Position numbers and translations under genes: made by a program. Positions 1-6,523 of a stretch of 20,481 nucleotides of DNA are shown piece after piece. Origin of the DNA: a virus; the IMG/VR virus record IMGVR_UViG_3300037353_000003, positions 1 through 20,481 of that record. One strand, 5' to 3'. Under the pieces are notes generated by a model. The model saw only the letters and a list, made by a program, of their open reading frames with translations, had not been told where the DNA came from and searched no databases. The stretch's first letter is position 1. The number at the start of each line of letters is the position of its first letter.

Positions 1-2
1 CT

Positions 3-500
3 CAAGTCCGAGTAGTCGGTTCCGGCTTCTCAACCTTCATCTACAACAACCAGCCCCTTGCATGGCTAGAGACGATCACCGACTCCGGCCAGACAGTCAT
101 GGGCGGCGGTGGTGGATGGGAGCCGATCCAGCCGCTTGGTCTGAACCACGCAGCCGAGATCGTCACCGGTCGAGTGCTCAACCCCGGCTCGATCAACATC
201 GTCGTCCGAGAGCTTTGGAACGCAAAGGCCTGGGAGCAGCTTCAGGGCTTGGCTGGCACGAACAACCTCGCTGAGGTCTTCGCCGCCATGGCTGCCATGG
301 GCACCATCACTTGTCAGTTCATCATCAAGCCGCCCGGTCAGTCGACCTGGCGTGGCGAGGTGTACAACAACTGCACCGTCATCACCATTGATGACACCGA
401 AAGCGTGCAGGTCAGTAGCCTGTCTGTCGCCCGACAGATCGGTCTGCTCTACACGACCAAGACCCCGTTCGTAGGAGCAGGACTCAACCCCGTAACCTAA
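3..500 (+). CDS. Putative tail tube (major tail) protein, 5' end missing
   Basis: The frame is open from the first bases of the window, so the gene begins upstream; about 165 C-terminal residues are visible. The visible part is a compact, beta-rich, soluble protein without membrane segments. It has a Gly-rich turn (MGGGGGWEP), an acidic segment VITIDDTESVQV near the C-terminus and a closing YTTKTPF stretch. Its position directly before a frameshifted chaperone pair and a tape measure gene is where the tail tube gene sits in contractile-tail phages, with the sheath gene normally one place further upstream. The tube forms the inner channel through which DNA passes. The assignment rests on position and general pattern, not on a diagnostic motif; another small tail or baseplate protein of tube-like fold is the main alternative. 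Confidence 0.6.
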   Translation, partial: QVRVVGSGFSTFIYNNQPLAWLETITDSGQTVMGGGGGWEPIQPLGLNHAAEIVTGRVLNPGSINIVVRELWNAKAWEQLQGLAGTNNLAEVFAAMAAMGTITCQFIIKPPGQSTWRGEVYNNCTVITIDDTESVQVSSLSVARQIGLLYTTKTPFVGAGLNPVT

Positions 501-522
501 CCATCAACAGAGAGAGGACACC

Positions 523-1056
523 ATGCCTGAGGACACCGCAGTACCCGAGGACGAGGTATTCGTACCACCATCCGTTGTCGATCCCACATCAACAGACTCT
601 AGCGTCGAGCCAAGCTCCGCATCCAACGAGTCACCCACCGGGACGGACGACGAGGAAGTGGTACTGCCAGAGTTTGACCCGAAGTACCGCTTGCAGTTCG
701 AAGGCCTCCTGTTCATTGGGAAGGTCAGTCGGACGTTCAGGTGGTTGGGTCACACCTTCGTCATCCGCACACCACGGATTGACGAGATCCTAGAGATCGG
801 CCAGCTTCACGAGCCATACAACACCACGGTGGCTGACGTGAAGGCTTACCAAACCCTCCTCCTCGCCGCCATCATTGAGACGGTCGACGGGCAGCCCCTT
901 CCCATTCCGATCACTGACGAAGTGTCATTGATCGCATCTCGATTCGACTACATCAAGCGACACTGGTACCCATGGACACTGGACAAGCTCTACGAAGAGT
1001 ATCTGCTCCTAGACGCCGGGGTGAAGGCTGTCCACGACTCACTGGGAAAAGCGTAG
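523..1056 (+). CDS. Tail assembly chaperone, short (G-type) product
   Basis: This 177-residue protein starts at an ATG 9-14 bases behind a purine-rich ribosome site (GAGAGAGG). Its first ~55 residues are acidic, Ser/Thr/Pro-rich and probably disordered. The rest looks globular and helical (FVIRTPRIDEILEIGQL, FDYIKRHWYPWTLDKLYEEYLLLDAG). It ends four bases after a slippery GGGAAAA run. In lambda and many other tailed phages the gene pair between tube and tape measure encodes chaperones that bind the tape measure and recruit tube subunits; a few percent of ribosomes shift frame to make a longer version. Location, size and the frameshift signal all support that role here. The sequence itself diverges too much for me to match it to a named family. 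Confidence 0.8.
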   Translation: MPEDTAVPEDEVFVPPSVVDPTSTDSSVEPSSASNESPTGTDDEEVVLPEFDPKYRLQFEGLLFIGKVSRTFRWLGHTFVIRTPRIDEILEIGQLHEPYNTTVADVKAYQTLLLAAIIETVDGQPLPIPITDEVSLIASRFDYIKRHWYPWTLDKLYEEYLLLDAGVKAVHDSLGKA

Positions 1057-1427
1057 GGGTCGAGGGAATCGACCCCTGGGTTGAGCACATGATCCGCCTA
1101 GCGGATCGTCAGGGCGTATTGCAGGGACGCTCGCTCTCCACAGTCCAGCAGTTCGCTAACTCAGTCATGCTCCACTTGGAGGACAAGGCTGGCTTCGAGG
1201 GACGCATCGACTCCCTCAAGAACGTCTTGCTGTCTGCGTCTCCTGACCCGATCAGTTACGCTCCTGCACTGTACCCGGATCTCTTCCCGCCCGAGGATCT
1301 CGACTCCCTCGACCTCGAAGAGGTACCGGAAGACGCTTCGCTCGTGGTCAAGAACATCATCAAGGACGAGGATGTCGAGGACTTCCTCCGTGCGCAGGGC
1401 ATCCCCGTACCGGACCGACACTCATGA
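523..1427 (+). CDS. Tail assembly chaperone, frameshifted (G-T type) fusion product
   Basis: If ribosomes slip one base back on G_GGA_AAA (1044-1050), translation continues from the Lys codon into an overlapping frame that stays open to TGA at 1425-1427. Reading is 523-1050 and then 1050-1427, giving 176 + 125 = 301 residues. The extension begins SVGVEGIDPW and contains a helical part (WVEHMIRLADRQ, QQFANSVMLHLEDKAGFEGRI) and a very acidic end (PPEDLDSLDLEEVPEDAS, KDEDVEDFL). It has no ribosome site of its own: the ATG at 972 lies deep in the upstream gene and the in-frame ATG at 1089 has no Shine-Dalgarno. In lambda, the corresponding T domain binds tail tube subunits while G binds the tape measure. 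The stop overlaps the ATG of the next gene (ATGA). Confidence 0.82.
1044..1050 (+). promoter_or_regulatory. Slippery heptamer G_GGA_AAA for -1 programmed frameshift
   Basis: In the upstream reading frame the codons read ctG GGA AAA GCG TAG. This is a textbook X_XXY_YYZ slip site. After moving back one base, tRNA-Gly pairs with GGG and tRNA-Lys with AAA. The stop codon of the short product follows after one more codon. The new frame is open for another 125 codons, which is what a functional site requires. Confidence 0.88.
1055..1077 (+). promoter_or_regulatory. Frameshift-stimulating RNA hairpin
   Basis: AGGGGTCGA (1055-1063) and TCGACCCCT (1069-1077) are perfect reverse complements, giving a 9-bp stem with a five-base loop GGGAA; a U-G pair could extend it by one. 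It starts four bases after the slippery heptamer, near the usual spacing for a structure that pauses the ribosome during slippage. The short product's stop codon (1054-1056) lies at its foot. No U-tract follows, so it is not a terminator. Confidence 0.82.
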
Positions 1428-2023
1428 TAGAGGCCTACGAAATCTATCTCATCACCGGACCAGAATGCTGGTACGTTGGCTCCACAACAGTGGGTGCACA
1501 GAAGCGATTTGAGCGTCATATGACTGGCAAGGGTGGCGCTCCTCGTCTCAAGGCCAAGGTAGCTGAACTAGGTCCAGAGGCCTTCCAACAGATCATTATC
1601 GAAGAAGACTTCGGTGATCCCATCGAAGCCGAGCAGCGATGGTACGACTGGTATCTAGCCAACGATCTTCGACAGACTTTGAATGCTAAGCGTCCTGATT
1701 CCTGGGATGGATTCAGTCGAGGGAAAAGTTTGACCCCACAACATAGACGACATATTTCAGAAGCCAATATGGGTAGAGTTCCAACACCCGAAACTCGTAT
1801 CAGATTGAGTGAAGGACACAAAGGCATCAGTCCATCTTCAGACACAAAGGCTAAGTTGAGCGCAGCTAACAAAGGAAAGAAGAACGCTCTAGGTCATAAG
1901 CAATCGAATGAGCATCGAGCCAAGAGCAGTGAAACACATCACACCTTCCCCCGTAGTCAATGTCAATGCGGACGATCATTTACTCCATGGGGTCTAGCGA
2001 ATCACATCAAGGTGTGTGCGTAA
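1424..2023 (+). CDS. GIY-YIG homing endonuclease with NUMOD3-type repeats and C-terminal zinc motif
   Basis: This 199-residue free-standing homing endonuclease makes a double-strand break in DNA lacking the gene, and repair copies the gene in. The N-terminal nuclease core has GIY as EIY (6-8), YIG as YVG (17-19), the conserved Arg region KRFERH (27-32) and a catalytic-type Glu in EAEQRW (68-73). Residues ~100-165 hold three to four helix-turn repeats of 17-19 residues (TPQHRRHISEANMGR, TPETRIRLSEGHKG, SSDTKAKLSAANKGK), the NUMOD3-type DNA-binding module common in GIY-YIG endonucleases. A C-x-C ... H-x3-C motif at the extreme C-terminus (CQCGRSF..., HIKVC) may bind zinc. Its codon use is more AT-rich than that of the structural genes, typical of a mobile gene. 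It is wedged between chaperone and deformylase with ATGA and TAATG overlaps, and its start has no clear ribosome site. Confidence 0.9.
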   Translation: MIEAYEIYLITGPECWYVGSTTVGAQKRFERHMTGKGGAPRLKAKVAELGPEAFQQIIIEEDFGDPIEAEQRWYDWYLANDLRQTLNAKRPDSWDGFSRGKSLTPQHRRHISEANMGRVPTPETRIRLSEGHKGISPSSDTKAKLSAANKGKKNALGHKQSNEHRAKSSETHHTFPRSQCQCGRSFTPWGLANHIKVCA

Positions 2024-2520
2024 TGACTATCGAAGCCGTCCTCTACGGTGACCCGGTGCTCCGTGCACCGTCCATGTTCATCAACGAGATCAACGGCGAG
2101 GTGCGAGAGATCCGAGACCTCATGGTGGAGACCCTAGAGTCCTACGGGACGCATGGCGCCGCCATCGCTGCCAACCAGGTCGGCTTCGCCATTGCGATGT
2201 TCGTCTACTGGGACGAAGCGCACGAGCCGGTGACGGTCATCAACCCGAACCTCGATGTGCACCACGACCGGGGCAAGTTCGACTACAACGAAGGCTGCCT
2301 CTCGCTGCCGGGAGTGTACGCCGGAGTCATCCGACAGAACCACGTCATCCTCACCGGCCAGGATCTCGACGGCAAGCACATGCGAGTTGAGGCCACCGAG
2401 TTCCTCGGTCGTGTCTTCCAGCACGAGTACGACCACCTGGCTGGTAAACTGTTCATCGACAAGCTACCACCGGGCAAGAAGAAGGACGCTGCCCTCGCCA
2501 GACTGAGAACCCATGCCTGA
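2023..2520 (+). CDS. def: Peptide deformylase
   Basis: The enzyme removes the formyl group from the N-terminal methionine of new proteins. All three family motifs are present in the 165-residue protein. Motif 1 is GAAIAANQ (45-52), a variant of GxGxAAxQ. Motif 2 is EGCLS (90-94), with Cys92 as metal ligand. Motif 3 is HEYDH (134-138), with His134 and His138 as metal ligands and Glu135 as catalytic base. I chose the ATG at 2023: it overlaps the endonuclease stop (TAATG), has AAGGTG eight bases upstream, and gives the usual start a few residues before the GDPVLR segment. The longer in-frame start at 1960 would only add residues lying inside the endonuclease. The end overlaps the tape measure start by eight bases, implying co-translation with it. 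Phage deformylases are known, for example in cyanophages, but this site inside the tail-assembly block is unusual. Confidence 0.95.
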   Translation: MTIEAVLYGDPVLRAPSMFINEINGEVREIRDLMVETLESYGTHGAAIAANQVGFAIAMFVYWDEAHEPVTVINPNLDVHHDRGKFDYNEGCLSLPGVYAGVIRQNHVILTGQDLDGKHMRVEATEFLGRVFQHEYDHLAGKLFIDKLPPGKKKDAALARLRTHA

Positions 2521-5062
2521 TACCCAGTACCCTAGCGCCTCCGGTCCGGCGCCGTCCCCGTTCAACCGTGGTCCCATGTCATCCGTGGACGGAGACTACG
2601 CTCCGCCCGTCCCCGGCACGCCACAGGGAGTCCCTAGCTCCTTCGGTGGCAACGTCGACCTGGCCTCCGCCTTCGAAGGTACCCTCTCGGACATGCGGGC
2701 TGTCGCTCAGCAGACCATCCGCACCCTAGAAGACATCGGCGTCATGGCGCAGCGAGTCTCCTCGATGCTCGGCGGTACGGCTGGCGGTGGCGCTGCCTCC
2801 ACGGTTCCCAACCAGGTCCCGCAACTCTTCGGATCGGCCACGTCCTCGTACAACGTGTCGGCTGCCATCGCCCAGGCGAACGGCGCCAGCTACGGCTCGG
2901 CTGCCAACGCCACGCCGCAGTGGAACCCGTCCTACGCAACGCTGCCTCTCGACATGACCAACCCGGCCTTCGCTTCGATCCCGACCAACTTCGGTACCGG
3001 CCCGACTGCACAGCCGGTTCCCAACCAGGTGGCGCCATCGCCCGCCGATCAGGCGCCAGCTAGTCCCTCGCCTGCGGATCAGCAGAGAGACTCCGACATT
3101 GCCAAGATCAAGCACTTCACCGAAGCAGCCATGGGAGGAGAGTTCCTAGAGAACACGGGCGCTTCACAGGCTGGTCAACTTCAAAGTCTTGCTTCTCACC
3201 CGAGCGTGCGAGGCATCACGCAGACTCTCGCCTCGAAGCTCGGGGAGATCAACCCTAGGTGGGGTGCGAAGCAGATTGCATTCTCGGGTCTAGGTAAGGA
3301 TGCTGGCTCTGGCGCTGCATGGGCTACAGTGCCGAAGGGAGTGCAAACTCGCCTTGCCAACGCAGCCATGAGTGGCGACCCGGCTGCCATCGACGCTCTT
3401 GAGACTGCGGCCAGGGTGGGTGTCCCGGCAGAGGCGGCGGGCATCAGTGGGGCCATTGGCTCCTTGGCCGGAGGAGGCTCTCTGGTCGAGGCGGGAGGTG
3501 CTCTTCTCGGCGGAGGAGTCATGGCCGTCGCCGCTCCTGTCGCTATCGGCGCCGCAGCACTCGGCCTCGGTCTGCACGAGATGGAAGCTCAGCGTGCACA
3601 GAACGCTGCCATCCAGTCACAGATCGGCGGCTCGAACTTCTCCGCCTTCGGTACCCGTGCATCGAGCTTCGGCTACGGTCTCGAACATCTCAGTGTCATG
3701 GGTATGGGTATGTCGAACCAGGCCTACATGGGTGTGCGAGAGATGGGCTTGCAGGGTGCAGCCGGACAGAACGCCCTGGGCTTCGTCCAGTCGAACTACG
3801 CCAACATGGGTATGAGCGTGGCTGACTCGCTCGCTCTCGTCAGTACCTCGGTAAAGGCCGGTAACGCCAACCTCACGCAGTTGGCCGCTACCCTCGATGC
3901 CGTCACCAACAGCGCCGCCGCCGCATCGGTCAACACCGAGCAGGCCCGCCAGAACTTCAGTGCTATGTACCAGACGCAGATCACTTCGGGCATGTCGACT
4001 TCTGCCGCTGCCACCTCCGCAGGAGCAGCGCAGATGATAACCAACTCCCTCGGACTCAGTGGTCAGGGCGCCAAGTTCGGACAGGCTCCTGCGGCTCAGG
4101 CAGCCGCCGCTATCGGAATGCCTCTCGACCAGTACATGCAGCAGATCGCACAGAACAATACCGGCGCAGTGGATCTATGGGGACGATCACAGCAGGCCGT
4201 CGAGAACCAACGACTCACTCCGTTCGTATCCGGCATCCCCAACGTGCAGCACTTGGCTTCACTTGCGGCGCAGCATCAGTCCGGTGGCGCCAGCCTCTTC
4301 GCTCAAGCAGCCATGAGTGGTCAGTATGGCACGCCGGTTCTCCCACAGATGTTGCCCGGTATCCTCTCGGCTGCCGGTATCGACACGAGCGGCATGGACC
4401 CCAGTGGTATGTGGGACGCCTACGCCAAGGTCATCGCCAACCCGCAGGGATTGCAGCACGCCGTTTCGAATACACAGGCACAGCAGACCATCAACCAGCA
4501 GATCGGAAAGCTCCGTCCACATAAGGCCGGAGGCATCGAAGGCTTCTTCGGACTTGGCGGGTCATCCGGGGACCTTTCAACTCAGAACCACCAGCTATCC
4601 GGTGCGCAGTCGAACATTGACACCTACATCACCAACCACGGTGCCTCCTCATCGGGTGCGGGCATCGCTGCCGCACTGCTTGCGCACGGTTCACAGGATC
4701 AGGTCTCGGGAGCAGCATTCGGACAGGGCGGTACCGGCAGCGAGTCGATCCAGGCAGCCCTCGGCAACTCAACGACCTTCCAAGCCCTCATGGCTGGCAA
4801 GGGCACCATCAACGTCAACGGCAAGAACATGTCCATCGGTCAGTTCGTCGCACAGCACAAGACGAGCCTCGTCCCGCCGAGCAGCACCCAGGGCAACAAC
4901 AACAAGAAGGGCAGCACTGGTACAGTCACCATCGACCTCACTCCGGCTGCGGCTCAGTTGGTACAGGTGGCTGCCTCGGGCGCCGCTCAGATCGGCAACA
5001 CCTACGGAACCACTCCTCCGACCGGCGTCGACCCGTACAACAACGCCTTCGCAGGAGCGTAG
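2513..5062 (+). CDS. Tape measure protein
   Basis: At 849 residues this follows the chaperone region and precedes the baseplate genes, which is the fixed place of the tape measure gene. The protein sets tail length, fills the tube before infection and is ejected ahead of the DNA. It is rich in Ala, Gly, Ser and Gln. An early predicted helix (residues ~45-85) is followed by a Pro/Ala/Gln-rich linker to ~190. A strongly hydrophobic Ala/Gly segment lies at about residues 327-354 (LLGGGVMAVAAPVAIGAAALG), of the kind thought to enter the host membrane. Helical Gln/Ala-rich repeats follow to the C-terminus. No lysozyme, transglycosylase or peptidase motif is seen. Taking ~1.5 angstrom per residue the tail would be about 125 nm, a rough inference. 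The start overlaps the deformylase end, with no strong ribosome site of its own. Confidence 0.85.
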   Translation: MPDTQYPSASGPAPSPFNRGPMSSVDGDYAPPVPGTPQGVPSSFGGNVDLASAFEGTLSDMRAVAQQTIRTLEDIGVMAQRVSSMLGGTAGGGAASTVPNQVPQLFGSATSSYNVSAAIAQANGASYGSAANATPQWNPSYATLPLDMTNPAFASIPTNFGTGPTAQPVPNQVAPSPADQAPASPSPADQQRDSDIAKIKHFTEAAMGGEFLENTGASQAGQLQSLASHPSVRGITQTLASKLGEINPRWGAKQIAFSGLGKDAGSGAAWATVPKGVQTRLANAAMSGDPAAIDALETAARVGVPAEAAGISGAIGSLAGGGSLVEAGGALLGGGVMAVAAPVAIGAAALGLGLHEMEAQRAQNAAIQSQIGGSNFSAFGTRASSFGYGLEHLSVMGMGMSNQAYMGVREMGLQGAAGQNALGFVQSNYANMGMSVADSLALVSTSVKAGNANLTQLAATLDAVTNSAAAASVNTEQARQNFSAMYQTQITSGMSTSAAATSAGAAQMITNSLGLSGQGAKFGQAPAAQAAAAIGMPLDQYMQQIAQNNTGAVDLWGRSQQAVENQRLTPFVSGIPNVQHLASLAAQHQSGGASLFAQAAMSGQYGTPVLPQMLPGILSAAGIDTSGMDPSGMWDAYAKVIANPQGLQHAVSNTQAQQTINQQIGKLRPHKAGGIEGFFGLGGSSGDLSTQNHQLSGAQSNIDTYITNHGASSSGAGIAAALLAHGSQDQVSGAAFGQGGTGSESIQAALGNSTTFQALMAGKGTINVNGKNMSIGQFVAQHKTSLVPPSSTQGNNNKKGSTGTVTIDLTPAAAQLVQVAASGAAQIGNTYGTTPPTGVDPYNNAFAGA

Positions 5063-5064
5063 TC

Positions 5065-5688
5065 ATGGCCTTCGGCAGCCTCGACGGTGTGCAGTTCGAT
5101 CTCGATCCCGAGTCGATTGCGTATCACTTCGACATCAAGGCATCTGCCACCAACACGGTCGGCGGTCGAGTAGTGCAGGTCTTCGGCACGAGGATCTCCG
5201 ACCTCATCGTCAGTGGCTCCTTTGGTCTCGGCGGATGGGAGGCGCAGGCGGAGTTCTTGGAGCGCATGGTCCTCGTCATGGAGGGTCAGGAAGGCCAACT
5301 GGGTGCTGGCGGCTTCTGGAACGAGGCCACACCCATCGTCTTCTCCTACCCGCCTCGTGGGTGGAACTTCGACGTGTACCTCCTCGAATACACGCAGCCG
5401 GGTGGAGACACCTCGATCATCCTCGACAATGAGATCATCAACCCGCAGTGGACGCTCGACATGTTCATCGTGAACGACAACGGCGGTCTGGTCACCGAGA
5501 CGGCCACCGCTCTCTCCTCGTACCTCGGTAGGCTAGCCAACGGCATCGGCTGGACGCCGAACCAGTACAACAACGTAGCCAACACCAACGCCGCAGACAA
5601 CGTGAACTCACCTGCCACCCCTCCACCCACAACCAAGCCCGCACCGGTCAGCATCATCGGCACCGGTAGCGGACCGTTTGGAACGTAA
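5065..5688 (+). CDS. Baseplate/tail structural protein, possible tube-like fold
   Basis: This 207-residue protein has an ATG with AGGAG seven bases upstream, two bases after the tape measure stop. The first ~150 residues are beta-rich with a conserved-looking core: VVQVFGTRISDLIVSGSF, then a helix WEAQAEFLERMVLVM, then a strand pair ending in NPQWTLDMFIV. The tail end (about 180-200) is a Pro/Thr-rich linker. The same strand-helix-strand plan recurs in the protein at 5891-6523, so both may be tube-initiator or hub-adaptor proteins that join tube to baseplate. In contractile phages, genes between tape measure and hub usually encode such adaptors. I recognise no named family; no enzymatic motif or membrane segment is visible. 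Confidence 0.65.
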   Translation: MAFGSLDGVQFDLDPESIAYHFDIKASATNTVGGRVVQVFGTRISDLIVSGSFGLGGWEAQAEFLERMVLVMEGQEGQLGAGGFWNEATPIVFSYPPRGWNFDVYLLEYTQPGGDTSIILDNEIINPQWTLDMFIVNDNGGLVTETATALSSYLGRLANGIGWTPNQYNNVANTNAADNVNSPATPPPTTKPAPVSIIGTGSGPFGT

Positions 5689-5690
5689 CC

Positions 5691-5891
5691 ATGGCCAATC
5701 CCGACTGGGGATCTGATACCCCCATCTCACTCCCATCCGCACCGACAGCCAAGCTCCCCATGCTTGTCGACCTCGGTGGCTCCGGCTTCGGCTTCACTGC
5801 CGGAGGCATCTGCCACAACATCACCGCCGCCGAACTCGAAGAGATGGCGGTCCCCTTCTTCGCACCTCCGATTGATGTGACGCCGAGCTAA
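5691..5891 (+). CDS. Small protein of unknown function in the baseplate block
   Basis: A 66-residue ORF fills the gap between two structural genes exactly: two bases after the previous stop, and overlapping the next ATG (TAATG). The sequence is Pro- and Gly-rich with a hydrophobic middle (LPMLVDLGGSGFGFTAGG) and a short acidic helix (AAELEEM). There is one Cys and no signal peptide or membrane span. The good packing, phage-like codon use and coupled ends argue that it is real. A small baseplate part or assembly factor is the most likely role, inferred from context only. Confidence 0.6.
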   Translation: MANPDWGSDTPISLPSAPTAKLPMLVDLGGSGFGFTAGGICHNITAAELEEMAVPFFAPPIDVTPS

Positions 5892-6523
5892 TGTCGAACG
5901 TCAACGGTCTCTTCCTAGCGCCGGGCTACGGCAACGCAGCCTTCTACGTGATCCACGTCTCCTATGGCGTGTCGGCTAGCTTCGTAGAGGCCGAGGCCGC
6001 TAACGACCGCTCTGTCTACTTCCACAACGTCTACACCGACAACTTCGCCATCTCGATGCAGTTCGACTCGTGGGAGAACTACAACGCCGCAGCCAACTGG
6101 TTCCGACTCTTCATGGCCTACTCCGCCGACCCGGACACGTCCTCGATCTCACCGATGACCGTGGTCGTGCCGTCGAGGAACTTCTACGGCCAGGGCATCC
6201 CACAGACCGGAGTCTCCTTCGGTGACCACGTGCCCGCCATCACGTATCCGATGACCGTCTCCTTCGTCGGCGCCCTAAGCTCCGTCGCTCCGACCGAGAA
6301 TGACTTCGTGCCCCCGACGAAGCCCGGACTGGGCAACTCGACCTTCTACCCCATCGACAACTCGTATGCCATCAACCCGACCGACTCGGATCTCTATGAC
6401 CAGCCGACGCCTCCCGTCGCTGTCACCACGAACAACAGCGCAGCGGCCAACGCCGTGAAGACCACACCGCCGCAAGCACTGCAAGCTCAGATCCTCGCCG
6501 CTGGCGCATTCGGAGAAGGCTAA
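5891..6523 (+). CDS. Baseplate/tail structural protein, possible tube-like fold (second copy)
   Basis: This 210-residue protein runs from a TAATG-coupled start to a TAATG-coupled end. Residues ~25-135 alternate beta strands with one helix: VYTDNFAISMQFDSW, then NYNAAANWFRLFMAY, then strands around MTVVVPSRNFYGQGIP and YPMTVSFVGALS. This order, spacing and hydrophobic pattern resemble the protein at 5065-5688. The last ~60 residues are Pro/Thr/Asn/Ala-rich and probably flexible. I infer a hub-proximal tail adaptor that binds the hub protein encoded immediately downstream. No named family is recognised. Confidence 0.65.
   Translation: MSNVNGLFLAPGYGNAAFYVIHVSYGVSASFVEAEAANDRSVYFHNVYTDNFAISMQFDSWENYNAAANWFRLFMAYSADPDTSSISPMTVVVPSRNFYGQGIPQTGVSFGDHVPAITYPMTVSFVGALSSVAPTENDFVPPTKPGLGNSTFYPIDNSYAINPTDSDLYDQPTPPVAVTTNNSAAANAVKTTPPQALQAQILAAGAFGEG

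Noticed and set aside
972-1049. ATG 972 as an independent start for the second chaperone ORF
   Set aside because: It lies inside the first chaperone gene with no ribosome site and its first residues are Arg-rich shadow sequence. The slip site at 1044-1050 explains access to this frame.
1055-1077. Hairpin considered as a transcription terminator
   Set aside because: No T-run follows, and it lies at the frameshift site inside a continuous late operon with open reading frame on both sides.
1960-2022. Upstream ATG for the deformylase
   Set aside because: It adds 21 residues unlike the family and falls inside the endonuclease coding end. ATG 2023 has a proper ribosome site and TAATG coupling.
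3485-3575. Hydrophobic Ala/Gly stretch as a separate holin gene
   Set aside because: It is an internal in-frame segment of the tape measure protein, where such segments are common; no independent start.
4317-5432. Plus-strand open frame of 371 codons overlapping tape measure and the next gene
   Set aside because: Ser/Arg/Pro/Thr-rich low-quality translation that crosses two well-supported genes in another frame; a composition artefact.
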